Below are positions 32,466 to 41,576 of a stretch of DNA of 64,000 nt, piece after piece. Both the position numbers and the translations under genes were made by a program. The stretch spans positions 672,134 through 736,133 of the forward strand of contig NZ_LMFA01000001.1 of assembly GCF_001426565.1 (NCBI RefSeq). The letters run 5' to 3'. Positions within the stretch are counted from its first letter, which is position 1. Each line of letters opens with the position of its first letter. The stretch comes from Rhizobium sp. Root482. Lineage in GTDB: Bacteria; Pseudomonadota; Alphaproteobacteria; Rhizobiales; Rhizobiaceae. The notes under the pieces were generated by a model. That model saw nothing but the letters and a program-made list of their open reading frames with translations. It did no database searches and was not told the DNA's origin.

Positions 32466-32894
32466 TTACGCGGCCTCTCCCCAGGTATCCTCGCCGGAGA
32501 CCGCGACGGTGATGGTGGCCGTCATCTTGTCATCAAGTGGGATGTCTTTTTCATAACCGGTGAGGGCAGCGTCATAAGAGACGGTAACACCGTTCGGGAA
32601 CTCGATTTCGTGCTGCTCGACAGCGCCCGACGCCATCAGTCGGCGCAGCAGTTCGTCAGTCCCGTTGCCCGGCACCCAATTGATTTCGAACGATGCCTCG
32701 CCGGTATCGATCAGGCCGGCGATATATTCGCGCCGGCGGCCGGGGCTCTGCATATGCGTGGCGTCGATCCGATCGGCGGTCGCAGCGCCGGGCGTCACAT
32801 TGATAACTTCGGCAATCTCGACGAAGGCCGGAACGGTGAGGGTGGAATCCCAGATGCGATATTTGGTGTTATACCCAATCATGGCAGTGGTCAT
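32466..32894 (-). CDS. Major tail (tube) protein
   Basis: 142 residues of the siphoviral tail-tube fold: GYNTKYRIWDSTL, INVTPGAATADRIDATHM, SFEINWVPGNGTDELLRRL and the C-terminal YEKDIPLDDKMTATITVAVSG. Hexamers stack to form the tube around the tape measure. It lies one base upstream of the chaperone gene and 10 bases after the DUF3168 gene, the normal tail-gene order. Confidence 0.82.
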   Translation of the reverse strand: MTTAMIGYNTKYRIWDSTLTVPAFVEIAEVINVTPGAATADRIDATHMQSPGRRREYIAGLIDTGEASFEINWVPGNGTDELLRRLMASGAVEQHEIEFPNGVTVSYDAALTGYEKDIPLDDKMTATITVAVSGEDTWGEAA

Positions 32895-32904
32895 GGGAAC
32901 TCTC

Positions 32905-33294
32905 CTATGAGGCTTGGTGGTGGATGAGAAAATCGACGGACGTTCGGAAAAGAGTGGTCACCTCCCCCGCGTCCGCCGCCGGGAAATCACGTTGTGAATC
33001 GAGAAACATGCCTTGGAAGATCCCGCCGGAATAACCGGAGAGGACAGCGATCAATGCCGAGGACGCCCGCTTCGTCGAGGTGTAGGTTTCGCCATAGACA
33101 TCCGCCTGCACCCGGCTAGCGACATGATCGGACGCGCCGGTCATGTGATAGGTCGGCACGCCGTCGATGCGCTGCAGAACGATGTAAGGCCGGTTCGCAT
33201 CGCTCTGCGGCTTGCGGCCCCAGTTGATCCGATTGCCGACAATCGCGGTCAAAGGCGCGGCGCCAAGCAGTAGCGCGGTCAATGCTGGTTCCAT
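32905..33294 (-). CDS. Tail completion / terminator protein, DUF3168
   Basis: 129 residues from MEPALTALLLGAAPLTA, the common start of DUF3168 proteins. NRPYIVLQRIDG, VQADVYGETYTSTKRA and the C-terminal FRTSVDFLIHH fit the fold. It caps the tail tube and joins it to the head. The ATG at 33294 overlaps the preceding gene's stop region; an upstream ATG at 33312 is less likely. Confidence 0.82.
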   Translation of the reverse strand: MEPALTALLLGAAPLTAIVGNRINWGRKPQSDANRPYIVLQRIDGVPTYHMTGASDHVASRVQADVYGETYTSTKRASSALIAVLSGYSGGIFQGMFLDSQRDFPAADAGEVTTLFRTSVDFLIHHQAS

Positions 33295-33296
33295 GG

Positions 33297-33524
33297 CTAC
33301 GCCTGACCCCATGTCACTTTCACGGAGCCCTCCAGCCTTTCATAGCCCGAAACAATCATCTCTCCGTCGTCGTCACATTTGATGCGGATGATAAAACCTT
33401 CCTCCTCATCGGCAGTGATGACCTTCTCGATGATCTCGCCGTTGAGAGTAACTTGGACACCAAAGCTGACGAGCTCGATCCAACGCAAATACCCAGGATC
33501 ATCTGGTGATGCAGAAACTCTCAT
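33297..33524 (-). CDS. Small acidic phage protein
   Basis: 75 residues lying between two conserved head-tail connector genes, tightly packed with both. It is acidic and beta-rich (ITADEEEGFIIRIKCDDDGEMIV). It is not part of the standard HK97 set and has no recognised family; possibly a small insertion or accessory protein of the neck. Confidence 0.6.
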   Translation of the reverse strand: MRVSASPDDPGYLRWIELVSFGVQVTLNGEIIEKVITADEEEGFIIRIKCDDDGEMIVSGYERLEGSVKVTWGQA

Positions 33525-33539
33525 ATCAACTCCCTGAGG

Positions 33540-33989
33540 TTAGCGACGCTTCGCCGCTTTCTTGGCCAGCCGTGTTGCCGTCTTTTCGATCTCGATCCAT
33601 GTCAAGTTGGCGATGGTATCGAGCACCTTTTCCTTGTTCTGATCCCAGGCCGGACGCATGAACGGCTGCGCCTGGTGGCCCGGACCGGTTCCGAACTCCT
33701 GCAGCGGACCGTAAGGATGCGAGCCGGGGCCGATGAACATTTCGACCGGCGACTGCTTCTTGTGGAGCTTCTTCTGTCGCTCTGAAAGCTTGGTGCTGAC
33801 GTCGATGCTCTCGGCCAGATGGCCTTCGTCCTTCGGCGCAAGGGCACGGGCTGTCCGCGCAACCGGCTCCCCCGCTTCCTTCATCGTCCGGCGCAGAACG
33901 GCCTTCGCATTGGCCTGCGGCAATTCCTTCAGCGCCTTCTCAAGATCCTTGAGACCGTCAACCCCAACCGTGAAACCGCCACGCGCCAT
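33540..33989 (-). CDS. HK97 gp10-like neck protein
   Basis: 149 residues from MARGGFTVGVDGLKDLEKALKEL (quoted start MARGGFTVGVDGLKDL). Further family features are RTARALAPKDEGHLAESI and HPYGPLQEFGTGPG. HK97 gp10-type proteins join the head connector to the tail. The start overlaps the preceding gene's stop by one base. Confidence 0.85.
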   Translation of the reverse strand: MARGGFTVGVDGLKDLEKALKELPQANAKAVLRRTMKEAGEPVARTARALAPKDEGHLAESIDVSTKLSERQKKLHKKQSPVEMFIGPGSHPYGPLQEFGTGPGHQAQPFMRPAWDQNKEKVLDTIANLTWIEIEKTATRLAKKAAKRR

Positions 33990-34336
33990 CAGTTGTTCGC
34001 CCGCACCGCTGTGAGTTCGATAAACCGGTTGCGCCCGTCGGCCGCTTCCTTGGTGCCCTTGATGTTCCAGACGTGGCCGTCGTAGCTGATACGATCCAAC
34101 GGCGTGATCGTCTTCGACAGGGTCGATGACCGGATCGTGAAATGAGCGAGCAGATAGGCGCTGATCTGCTCGGCACCCAGCAGCTCGGTCTTGACCACGT
34201 CCGAACTGTCCTTCCGCCGAGCCCACAAGGTTGCCAAATCCGACCAGGTCTCGACCGGCTCATTGAACTCGTTATTGACCGTCGTCACCCGCTGGATGGT
34301 GATGCGGCGATCGAGCTGCTGCGCGGTGATAGACAT
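33989..34336 (-). CDS. Head-closure / head-tail joining protein (gp16-like)
   Basis: 115 residues: LDRRITIQRVTTVNNEFNEP and WSDLATLWARRKDSS are typical of the phage head-tail adaptor family (SPP1 gp16-like). The C-terminal RNRFIELTAVR is also usual. An ATG three codon-bases upstream (34339) forms an ATGA overlap and is an equal choice; GAGG lies just before. Confidence 0.85.
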   Translation of the reverse strand: MSITAQQLDRRITIQRVTTVNNEFNEPVETWSDLATLWARRKDSSDVVKTELLGAEQISAYLLAHFTIRSSTLSKTITPLDRISYDGHVWNIKGTKEAADGRNRFIELTAVRANN

Positions 34337-34917
34337 CATATCCTCGGAGGACGATATTTGCGGGAAAGCTCACGCTCGAACGCTTTCAGGTGATCGCGGT
34401 TGACTGTGGCCGCCTCATCGACCTGCATCTGCACACGGATCTTGATCGCAGTTTTGATGTCATCGGGCGTCGTTGCCTTGCCATCGACGACGGGCCATCC
34501 GCCGACGTAATCCACTGAGATCGGCGCATTCTGATAAAGACTGGACGGGAACCCATACGCATCGAGGAAACGGACGAAATAGGTTCCGCCGGCGTCTGCA
34601 TCCAACGAGTAGTTTTCGACCTCTACGGGAGAGGACGTCCCCTCCGCGTCCCGCCAAGCGATGGAGGTAATGGTTTGCACCGGACGAAGCGGCAGACACA
34701 TGCTTCGCTCGAAACACCGGAAGCGAGCGCGCCAGGTCTGTTCGACGAGCAGTATTCCCAAGATGCCGTTCCATCCCTCGTAGTGAGAAACGGCGGACTT
34801 GATGGCGCTCTCGATCTCGCTGTCGAGGTCGATGCTGTCGGTCCGGATAGCGAGTTTCGCCTCCGCAACGGTAACGGGAAGGACCGTGGCGGGCGTGACG
34901 AGTGTCGGTCGGAACAT
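34336..34917 (-). CDS. Head-tail connector, gp6-like
   Basis: 193 residues: TVAEAKLAIRTDSIDLDSEI and IESAIKSAVSHYEGWNG fit the HK97 gp6/YqbG helical adaptor that binds the portal ring. ISVDYVGGWPVVDGKATTP and the C-terminal helical segment also match. It is separated from the next gene upstream by 57 bases. Confidence 0.83.
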   Translation of the reverse strand: MFRPTLVTPATVLPVTVAEAKLAIRTDSIDLDSEIESAIKSAVSHYEGWNGILGILLVEQTWRARFRCFERSMCLPLRPVQTITSIAWRDAEGTSSPVEVENYSLDADAGGTYFVRFLDAYGFPSSLYQNAPISVDYVGGWPVVDGKATTPDDIKTAIKIRVQMQVDEAATVNRDHLKAFERELSRKYRPPRI

Positions 34918-34974
34918 AGGTCTGCCTCGATTTGAGCGGAGCCGGGCGCCGCAAAGCGCCCGGCTTTCGGGCGG

Positions 34975-35352
34975 TTACTTCTCGGTCTTCGTGCCGTAGA
35001 CGCTGAGGTCCAGACCCTGGCCGGCAAAATCGGGGTCAGAAGGATGGCGCTGGCTCGGATCGTTGAAGTCGCCGCCATTCTGGATCGCCGACGTTCCCGC
35101 ACGCGGATTGTTCTCGATCGCGGGATGATCGACCGGAATAGCCTTCTTGATCTCCGGCTCGATGAAGGCGCCGCTGGCGGCATCCATTTCGGTTGCCGGC
35201 GCCGGATTTGTGACGGCCATGGTTTCGGGCAGCCGGCCCTCTTCCTTGGCACGCGCCGTCGCCTTCTCGGCAGCATCGGCCCGCTTGGCGTGATTTTCGT
35301 CGGCTACCTGCTCCGGGGTCTTCCCCTCCGGGGTCTTTGTCTTCTTGGCCAT
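34975..35352 (-). CDS. Disordered phage protein between capsid and connector genes
   Basis: 125 residues, highly charged at the start (MAKKTKTPEGKTPEQVADEN), Ala/Pro/Glu-rich and probably disordered in its middle. It lies directly after the major capsid gene. Proteins here may be head-decoration or neck accessory proteins; no family is recognised. AGGAGG precedes its ATG. Confidence 0.65.
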   Translation of the reverse strand: MAKKTKTPEGKTPEQVADENHAKRADAAEKATARAKEEGRLPETMAVTNPAPATEMDAASGAFIEPEIKKAIPVDHPAIENNPRAGTSAIQNGGDFNDPSQRHPSDPDFAGQGLDLSVYGTKTEK

Positions 35353-35432
35353 GGTGGCCTCCTGTTTAGTTGAGATTGAGAACCAGGCGGGCCGTTATTG
35401 GCCCGCCGACTTTTCTCCATCGCCGATGCGGT

Positions 35433-36809
35433 TTAGGCTGCAGCCATCTTCAGGGCCTTGATCGCCTGCGGATCCTGGACCCCGCCGCCAACACGCTTCG
35501 TGGTGTAGAACATCACGTAGGGCTTGTTGGAGTAGGGATCGCGCAGGACGCGGACGCCGGTACGATCAATGATCAGATAGCCCCGACGGAAGTCGCCGAA
35601 AGCAATCGGAACGGCACCAGCGGCAATGTTCGGCATGGCGGCCATTTCGGTCACCGGATAGCCGAGAACCTGAGACGGCTGCCCCAACTGGAAGGACGGC
35701 TGCCAGATATAATTGCCATCACCGTCCTTGAGCTTGCGGACGGTGCCCAGAGCATTGCGGTTGGTGACGAACCGGGCGTTCTGCTGCATGACCTGCGGCA
35801 GCATGTAGACGAGGTCGATCAGTTCATCAGTCGTGACAGCCCCGACTGCCGCCGCAGTCTTGAGCTGGATTGCGCCGAACGGGTGGACGGCGGCGCTGGC
35901 TGCTCCGGTGACGTAGGTCAGGAAGCCAGTCGGCTTGTTCGTTCCGTTGCCCGAGACGAAGGCAACGCCCTCCTGGTAGGAGAACTCGGTTTCAACCTCG
36001 TCTGCCAGCCACTGCTCGAGATTGATTTCGGCGTCGTCGAGCATCTGCTGGGTGGCGGCCGGGTTTGCATAAAGCTCGCCAGGCGTAAACGTCAGCGGGC
36101 CGAACTCAGCCGTGTTGGTTTCCGGACGCGCTGCAGTCTCGCCCACCCAGCCGGAGCCGGTCCCGCGCAGATTGAACAGCTTCTTGAAGCCTGCGCCGGA
36201 GATCGTCTGCACCTGCGCGATCTGACGCATGGGCGAAACTTCCACCAGCTTGTCGACGATCGTGCGATCCCACTCCACCGGAGCAAGATAGCCGCCTTCG
36301 TCGTCGGCGCCCTTGTTGAGCGATGCCTGGACCTCACCCTTGCGGAAGTGGGCGCGGAACGCGTCAGTATATTCACGGTCGCGCACCTCACCCGTTCCAC
36401 CGCCGGCGCCCATCTGCATCGCGGCGATCTTGGCGTTGGCGTCATCAACCGCCTTCTGAAGATCGCCGACCGAGGAATTGATGCGCTCCATCTTCTCGGT
36501 TGTCACGACATCGTCGAACTTCTTCAGGAGTTCCTTCTCCTTATCCGCATGCGCGGATTTGAAGGATTCGAACGCCTTGTTGACGGCCTCGATCGCCGCC
36601 TTTACGTCGACCGGAGTTTCAGCGCGCACCGCCATGATGCCGCGACGGGAATGAGGCAGGCCCGGCAGGGCCATCGTCATGGCTGTTGCAACGTCGAAAT
36701 GCACCGACGGATGAGCGACGGCAGCATAGAGTTCGGGGACGCCTCCAAGAATGACGCAGGCGCCGACGATCAGCAGAGCAAGCCCTGCCAACACATAGGA
36801 CTTTTTCAT
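35433..36809 (-). CDS. Major capsid protein, HK97 fold, with hydrophobic N-terminal extension
   Basis: 458 residues. Residues 60-150 form the charged coiled-coil delta domain (VDVKAAIEAVNKAFESFKS), and the shell domain follows with GGYLAPVEWDRTIVDKLVE, NPAATQQMLDDAEINLEQW and SGNGTNKPTGFLTY. The first 32 residues are unusual: MKKSYVLAGLALLIVGACVIL looks like a signal anchor, shown here in part. A good TAAGGA site sits eight bases before this ATG, while the internal ATG at 36635 (MAVRAE) has none, so the extension seems to be translated. It is presumably removed by the protease encoded upstream. Confidence 0.9.
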   Translation of the reverse strand: MKKSYVLAGLALLIVGACVILGGVPELYAAVAHPSVHFDVATAMTMALPGLPHSRRGIMAVRAETPVDVKAAIEAVNKAFESFKSAHADKEKELLKKFDDVVTTEKMERINSSVGDLQKAVDDANAKIAAMQMGAGGGTGEVRDREYTDAFRAHFRKGEVQASLNKGADDEGGYLAPVEWDRTIVDKLVEVSPMRQIAQVQTISGAGFKKLFNLRGTGSGWVGETAARPETNTAEFGPLTFTPGELYANPAATQQMLDDAEINLEQWLADEVETEFSYQEGVAFVSGNGTNKPTGFLTYVTGAASAAVHPFGAIQLKTAAAVGAVTTDELIDLVYMLPQVMQQNARFVTNRNALGTVRKLKDGDGNYIWQPSFQLGQPSQVLGYPVTEMAAMPNIAAGAVPIAFGDFRRGYLIIDRTGVRVLRDPYSNKPYVMFYTTKRVGGGVQDPQAIKALKMAAA

Positions 36810-36820
36810 GTGAGTTTTCC

Positions 36821-37669
36821 TTACTTGAGGAATGAGTTCGCGAGCCGCCCGAGAGCAGCGTTGATGTCGTCAGCGTCCTGCGTGACGGAAGCGGCAGCGT
36901 CATGCTTGCCGCCCTTTACCTCGCCAATGAGGCTACGGCGCTCATTGCGGGGAATTCCTGATTTGGCCAGAAGAGCATCCACGCGCCGGGTGGCGTTCAC
37001 GGACTTGCCGGCCTCAGCCTTTGTCTTGTCTTCCGATACCTGGTCGGCCGGCAGAAAGCTGTCCGCGAGACCCTCTGCAACAGCCTGCTCACCGTTGAAC
37101 CAGGTCTCATTGTCCATCCATTCCGCAGCCTTGGTCTTCTTTACGCCGGCGCGGTCGGAGTAGACGGTAGCCATGGCATCGTCGAAGGGCTCCATCGTCT
37201 TAGCCGCCTCTGCGAGATCATGCCGATTTCCGATCGCCACGACCCATGCATTGTGCACCATTAAAAACCCGGCCTTGCCGATCTGGATCTCATCCCCCGC
37301 CATCGCGATGACTGAAGCTGCCGAGGCCGCAAGGCCCAGAATGCGGATGGTCACTTTCTTTGGGTGGCTGCGCAGCGCATTGTAGATCGCGACACCCTCG
37401 AAGAAATCACCGCCCGGCGAATTGAGATCGACAAAGACCTCCTGATCTCCGATCGCCCGAAGCGCCGCCGAGACCCGTTTCGAGGTGACTCCACCGCCGG
37501 TCCAGAAATCCTCTCCGATGATATCAAGGATGGAGATCGTGTTTTCCGGGCTTTGCTTTGTTGCCAATATACCGGCATTCCAGCGTTCGACTGCGTCCGC
37601 ATCAGGCTCGAAAGCACAGATTGACGGCAGCCGCTCAGCCTTGATCTCAGGCAGGTTCCGGAGGCTCAT
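36821..37669 (-). CDS. Head maturation protease, ClpP-like
   Basis: 282 residues from MSLRNLPEIKAERL (AGGAG eight bases upstream; ATG at 37675 also possible). The ClpP fold shows DLNSPGGDFFEGVAIYNAL, the nucleophile Ser in LAASAASVIAMAG, His in GFLMVHNAW, and an Asp in PFDDAMATVYSDR. It cleaves the capsid protein's N-terminal domain during prohead maturation. It overlaps the portal gene's end by 23 bases. Confidence 0.9.
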   Translation of the reverse strand: MSLRNLPEIKAERLPSICAFEPDADAVERWNAGILATKQSPENTISILDIIGEDFWTGGGVTSKRVSAALRAIGDQEVFVDLNSPGGDFFEGVAIYNALRSHPKKVTIRILGLAASAASVIAMAGDEIQIGKAGFLMVHNAWVVAIGNRHDLAEAAKTMEPFDDAMATVYSDRAGVKKTKAAEWMDNETWFNGEQAVAEGLADSFLPADQVSEDKTKAEAGKSVNATRRVDALLAKSGIPRNERRSLIGEVKGGKHDAAASVTQDADDINAALGRLANSFLK

Positions 37670-38945
37670 TATCATTGCTCCTGTTTGACGGGGCTGCACC
37701 AGTCGCCAATGCGTTCGGTGCGATTTCCTTTTCAGGCAGGTCCATGGTTTCGCGGACCTCCTCGTAGTTCATCCAGGGCTGATGCCCGCCAGAGCCGAGA
37801 GCCTTGGCGAAGAAATCAGCCTGGTCCTTCATCGATCCCCGAAGCAGGGCCCCGACGTTGAACTTGCATTCGTATCGATCAGCTTCGGCATCGGTTAGCA
37901 GTGATCTCTCGATCGCCTGCTCCCATGCCACGAACCATGGGTTAAGCGCGTAGCGCACGAAAAACTGGCCCAGCACATCAATGCCCGAGCCCCACGAGGT
38001 ATCATCCACGCCCAAGAGCGGACGCGGTACGCCGAACCCACGGGCGATATCCTCGATCTGATGCTTGCGTTGCTCGATATGCTGGTTGTCGCGGCCGCTC
38101 TGGGAGAACGGTTTCGCCTCCAGCCCTTCCTCTCCGATGATCCACTTGTGCGCCATCTCGGCACCTTCGCGCTCATCCATCTGCTGTTTCAACCGCTCGA
38201 ACGCCTCGTCAGACAATGTCTCTTTCACTGACATCATGCCGCCCACGAGCATGCCATTCTTGAACAATCGGGCGGCGGCACGTTCGGTCTGGAGCGCTAG
38301 GCCAATGGCTTCGGCCGCCTGCTTCACCAGCGATAATCCGGAAATGCCGTCCTCGGAAAGACCATACCGAAGGTGCAATACGTCCCTCTGCTGAAGGGTG
38401 ACCTTGCCACCATCGGGACGCTGGTACTCATACTCCAGCGACCAATCACTCCGCTGCTTCGGTCGCACCCTCTCGGTGGCAAGCGGTACAAGCTGGATCG
38501 GCCGGTCGCCGCTACGAACTATTCGCGCAAATGCGTCGCCTCGGCAGCCATCGCCATTGTAGCCGAGTGCCCGCTGCTGCATCAGCGAGCGGAATTCGAA
38601 TGCGGTTTGCCATGCGTTCGGCTTGCGGTGCAGGATGCGGAACAGAGGATGATCTGTAGCCTTCTCCTTGCTGTCCTTGTCCCGAAGGTGAAGCGGCAAT
38701 GCCCCCATTGCGAAAGTGATCAGCGACACGCAGCGGATCACGGTCGTGTTTGTCATGGCCGACTTCGCCGTGACGGTGAAGCCGCTTTCCGTCTGGTTCC
38801 CGTCACGCAAGAAGCTTAGGAGGCGGGGATCGCTCATATCCCAGAACTGCGCGACCTCACCAGACATCGCGCTAACCCGGGAGGGTGCCACCGCAGGGCC
38901 TGCCGGCGCAGCCTCGGCGCGCTTGAAGATGCTGAGAATTCCCAT
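37647..38945 (-). CDS. Portal protein, HK97 family
   Basis: 432 residues: VIRCVSLITFAMGALPLHL, HPLFRILHRKPNAWQTAFEF, VLHLRYGLSEDGISGLS and GFGVPRPLLGVDDTSWGSG (each motif typical of HK97 portals). It forms the dodecameric DNA channel at one capsid vertex and docks the terminase. It follows the large terminase gene by five bases. Confidence 0.93.
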   Translation of the reverse strand: MGILSIFKRAEAAPAGPAVAPSRVSAMSGEVAQFWDMSDPRLLSFLRDGNQTESGFTVTAKSAMTNTTVIRCVSLITFAMGALPLHLRDKDSKEKATDHPLFRILHRKPNAWQTAFEFRSLMQQRALGYNGDGCRGDAFARIVRSGDRPIQLVPLATERVRPKQRSDWSLEYEYQRPDGGKVTLQQRDVLHLRYGLSEDGISGLSLVKQAAEAIGLALQTERAAARLFKNGMLVGGMMSVKETLSDEAFERLKQQMDEREGAEMAHKWIIGEEGLEAKPFSQSGRDNQHIEQRKHQIEDIARGFGVPRPLLGVDDTSWGSGIDVLGQFFVRYALNPWFVAWEQAIERSLLTDAEADRYECKFNVGALLRGSMKDQADFFAKALGSGGHQPWMNYEEVRETMDLPEKEIAPNALATGAAPSNRSNDNEPPEPA

Positions 38946-38950
38946 GCCGG

Positions 38951-40711
38951 TTACACCATCCTCATGCCGCGGGTTTCATATACCGACTTCCCCGGCGCTT
39001 CAGGGTTCCGGCCCATAAGGTAGACGGAGTTGAAGAACGCCATCGCCGGGTCGATTTTGGCGTCACCGGCAGTTTGTTTCGTGGCCCGGATCGCCGTGGC
39101 CGTAGGCTCGATCTTCAGATTGGACACACACCACGGCATTAGCCGGCCGCCGCAATGCTTGATCAGGCCGCTAGAAACGCGACGCTCCGCACTCTTGAGA
39201 GCATTCATCATCCCGTAGCCTTGCGGCGCAGCGACAACGAGTTTCGATTCCTGCGTCAGGCCGATATCTTCGAGGGCGTCGACAAATTCCCCCAGGCCTG
39301 CGGCGTCGGCCGCAACACCACCCAAAAGACCACGATCCTTGATGCGCTGGATGATTTCGATAATCGAGCCGACATCCTGAAGAGCATCATCGACGATCGT
39401 CAATTCGCCGGCAGCCTCGAAGTCTTGCAGGATAGGCGCAATCTTTTTGCGGATATCGAGGACACCGCGATGGCACCACGCATGTGACCAGGACAGCCAG
39501 CGCTTCATGTACCGCGTCGACCAAACACCATCCACTTTTACCCGGATGGGTATCTCTGCCGGCTCTCGACCGAGGACGTTGAAGCCGAAAAGATCGTCCA
39601 GCCCGCCGCCATCAACCCCGGTTACTACCACCTCGCAGCGGTCAAGAAGTTGTTCCAGCGCTTCAAAATGGGGAAGTTTACCGAGATCTTCATCGGCCGC
39701 CTTCTCCCAGTAATTTGCTCCCGGCCAACGGTTTGCCCGGAGCCGCATGCCGATCTCGACATTGAGGTGCTTGGCGAGGAAGGTCTGGACGGTATCGCCG
39801 TCCTCGTCATCGCCGCTTTTCACCCGCACAAGTTTGCGCTCAAGCCACTCCGCCCGCACCGACCGGCCCATATTCGGGTTGGTGATGTAGAAGTTCGCCG
39901 GATCGAGGTAGGCCTCGTCCTCGATCATCTTCTCCGGAAATTCGTAAAGCACCGGCAGGCTGCGCGGATCGTCAATCTTGCCGTCCCGTACATTGCGGAA
40001 ATAGTCGAGGCGTTCCTTGAATACGCCGGCCGGGACCTCATCGGACTGTGTCGAGAGATAAATCACAAAACCTTCTGGCCGCGATATAAGACCGCCGGTA
40101 GCCTCCTGGAGCATCGCACCGGCACCAGGTCGCTTGCCAAACAGCCAGAGTTCCTCGATCAGAACGAATGCTGCTTTCTTGCCGCCTACCGTGCTGGCGT
40201 CGGCCGACACAACCTTCAGGACTGCCTTGGTGGTCAGGTGCGTGATCTGCTTCAGATTGTCCTGGACATGCAAAAGGTCCACGAGTTCCGGGTCCGCACG
40301 AACCATGTCAGCGGCCGGCTTGAACGAATTTCCCGCGATTTCCAAAGTCGGCGCAACGATCAGCAATTCGGCGGAGTGTCGCCAGTTGCGGATCAAAGCG
40401 GTCAGCATGATGCCGGCAGCCAGCGTGCTCTTGATGTTCTTTTTGCTGATGAGGAGAAAGAACTCCTCGATTTGCCGTCTGGCGCTTTCGTGGTCGTATG
40501 CACCGAAGACGGCGCGCACGAAATCGAAAACATACTCTTCGCAGGCCTCACCAAATGTCGGCCCTCCAGGAACATCGACGATGCGGAGCGACTTGAACAC
40601 CGCGAGCGCCGCTTCCGCCTCGTCGGGAAAGAGCGGCTCGAACGGTATCAGCGATCGGCGTTCGACGATCCGCCTCTCCCAGTCGAGGCAGGCTGTGGAC
40701 CATTGTTTCAT
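38951..40711 (-). CDS. Terminase large subunit
   Basis: 586 residues of HK97 type. The ATPase has a Walker-A-like LLISKKNIKSTLAAG near residue 88, Walker B FVLIEELW, and the coupling motif LSTQSDE. The nuclease domain has VVVTGVDGGGLDDL and VDDALQDVG. It packages phage DNA and cuts it. The nearby HNH protein (41557) is consistent with a cos-type packaging system. It overlaps the small subunit by four bases (ATGA). Confidence 0.93.
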   Translation of the reverse strand: MKQWSTACLDWERRIVERRSLIPFEPLFPDEAEAALAVFKSLRIVDVPGGPTFGEACEEYVFDFVRAVFGAYDHESARRQIEEFFLLISKKNIKSTLAAGIMLTALIRNWRHSAELLIVAPTLEIAGNSFKPAADMVRADPELVDLLHVQDNLKQITHLTTKAVLKVVSADASTVGGKKAAFVLIEELWLFGKRPGAGAMLQEATGGLISRPEGFVIYLSTQSDEVPAGVFKERLDYFRNVRDGKIDDPRSLPVLYEFPEKMIEDEAYLDPANFYITNPNMGRSVRAEWLERKLVRVKSGDDEDGDTVQTFLAKHLNVEIGMRLRANRWPGANYWEKAADEDLGKLPHFEALEQLLDRCEVVVTGVDGGGLDDLFGFNVLGREPAEIPIRVKVDGVWSTRYMKRWLSWSHAWCHRGVLDIRKKIAPILQDFEAAGELTIVDDALQDVGSIIEIIQRIKDRGLLGGVAADAAGLGEFVDALEDIGLTQESKLVVAAPQGYGMMNALKSAERRVSSGLIKHCGGRLMPWCVSNLKIEPTATAIRATKQTAGDAKIDPAMAFFNSVYLMGRNPEAPGKSVYETRGMRMV

Positions 40712-41187
40712 CGGTTGTCGACGATCAGCTTCGGCGCCGAAGGCGGCGCGAACTTACCACCGATATTTTCGGCGGTGAGCTGGCGCTGTTGCTTCTTGCC
40801 GAGTTTCGCCGCCTTCTCGCTCTTCGCATTACCGCGGTTCTCGACGCTCTTCTGAGCGCTCTCGGCCTTGACCTTATCGAGGGTTGCCAAGGCCGCATTG
40901 AGCGCGGACGAATTCCCGGACAGGCCCTGCTTGATTTGCGAGACGCGAAGCTTGGTGCGGAGACGATCGAGCATGAGGTCCCGCTGCTTCAACAAATGCA
41001 AATAATGTTTCCGAAAAGTCGGGACAGACAGGCCGAGTGTGGCCGCAACCTCTTTATTCGTCTGACCAGCAGCCAGTAACACCATGACAAATATGATGTT
41101 TTCTTCACTCGGCTCATGCTCCGGCCTTCCGCGCTTGGCGTCACCGATCACAATGGGATTGCCGAAGAGGTCAAAATCTGGGGTCAT
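40708..41187 (-). CDS. Terminase small subunit
   Basis: 159 residues. An N-terminal helix-turn-helix (AAGQTNKEVAATLGLSVPTF) is followed by a helical oligomerisation part and a basic, probably disordered C-terminus (SEKAAKLGKKQQRQL). It recognises the packaging start and recruits the large subunit. The position directly before the large subunit and the four-base overlap support the call. Confidence 0.82.
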   Translation of the reverse strand: MTPDFDLFGNPIVIGDAKRGRPEHEPSEENIIFVMVLLAAGQTNKEVAATLGLSVPTFRKHYLHLLKQRDLMLDRLRTKLRVSQIKQGLSGNSSALNAALATLDKVKAESAQKSVENRGNAKSEKAAKLGKKQQRQLTAENIGGKFAPPSAPKLIVDNR

Positions 41188-41339
41188 CGGAAAAAAATAT
41201 CATGGTGAGGGGGACGCGGGTCCGGAGGGGAGAGGGTTTTCAGACTTTTGACCCGCCCCCCCCTCACGGTTTCGGCCTTGTCAGGTTATCGAGGTTTTGC
41301 AGGCACTATCGCTTGCTGTGACCTACGCCTTCTCGAAGG

Positions 41340-41576
41340 TCAGAGCAGGGTCAGCTGCACTAATGTCGGCTCCGGTCGGCAGGATCGACAGCAGCATTGC
41401 GCCCTCGGGTTAGCTCCCAGCCAGTCGCGAGCCTGATCGATGTCGATGTGGCCGTGCCCCTTAGCTTGCATCACCATGGCCACCCACACTGGGTCGCGGC
41501 CATCATCGTCGACAAGAGAGACCGCTATCCAATATCCGGTCGCATCGACATGTTGATCAGAATGACCGGCGTTCAA
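41340..41576 (-). CDS. Possible small phage protein between HNH and terminase genes
   Basis: 78 residues (GYWIAVSLVDDDGRDPVW, then GHIDIDQARDWLGANP) overlapping the end of the HNH gene by 20 bases. The first 55 residues look protein-like; the Cys/Arg tail is odd. No family is recognised, and coding status is uncertain. Confidence 0.35.
   Translation of the reverse strand: MNAGHSDQHVDATGYWIAVSLVDDDGRDPVWVAMVMQAKGHGHIDIDQARDWLGANPRAQCCCRSCRPEPTLVQLTLL

Noticed and set aside
35370..37163. 597-codon frame opposite the capsid and protease genes
   Set aside because: Antisense shadow; the capsid and protease families on the other strand are certain.
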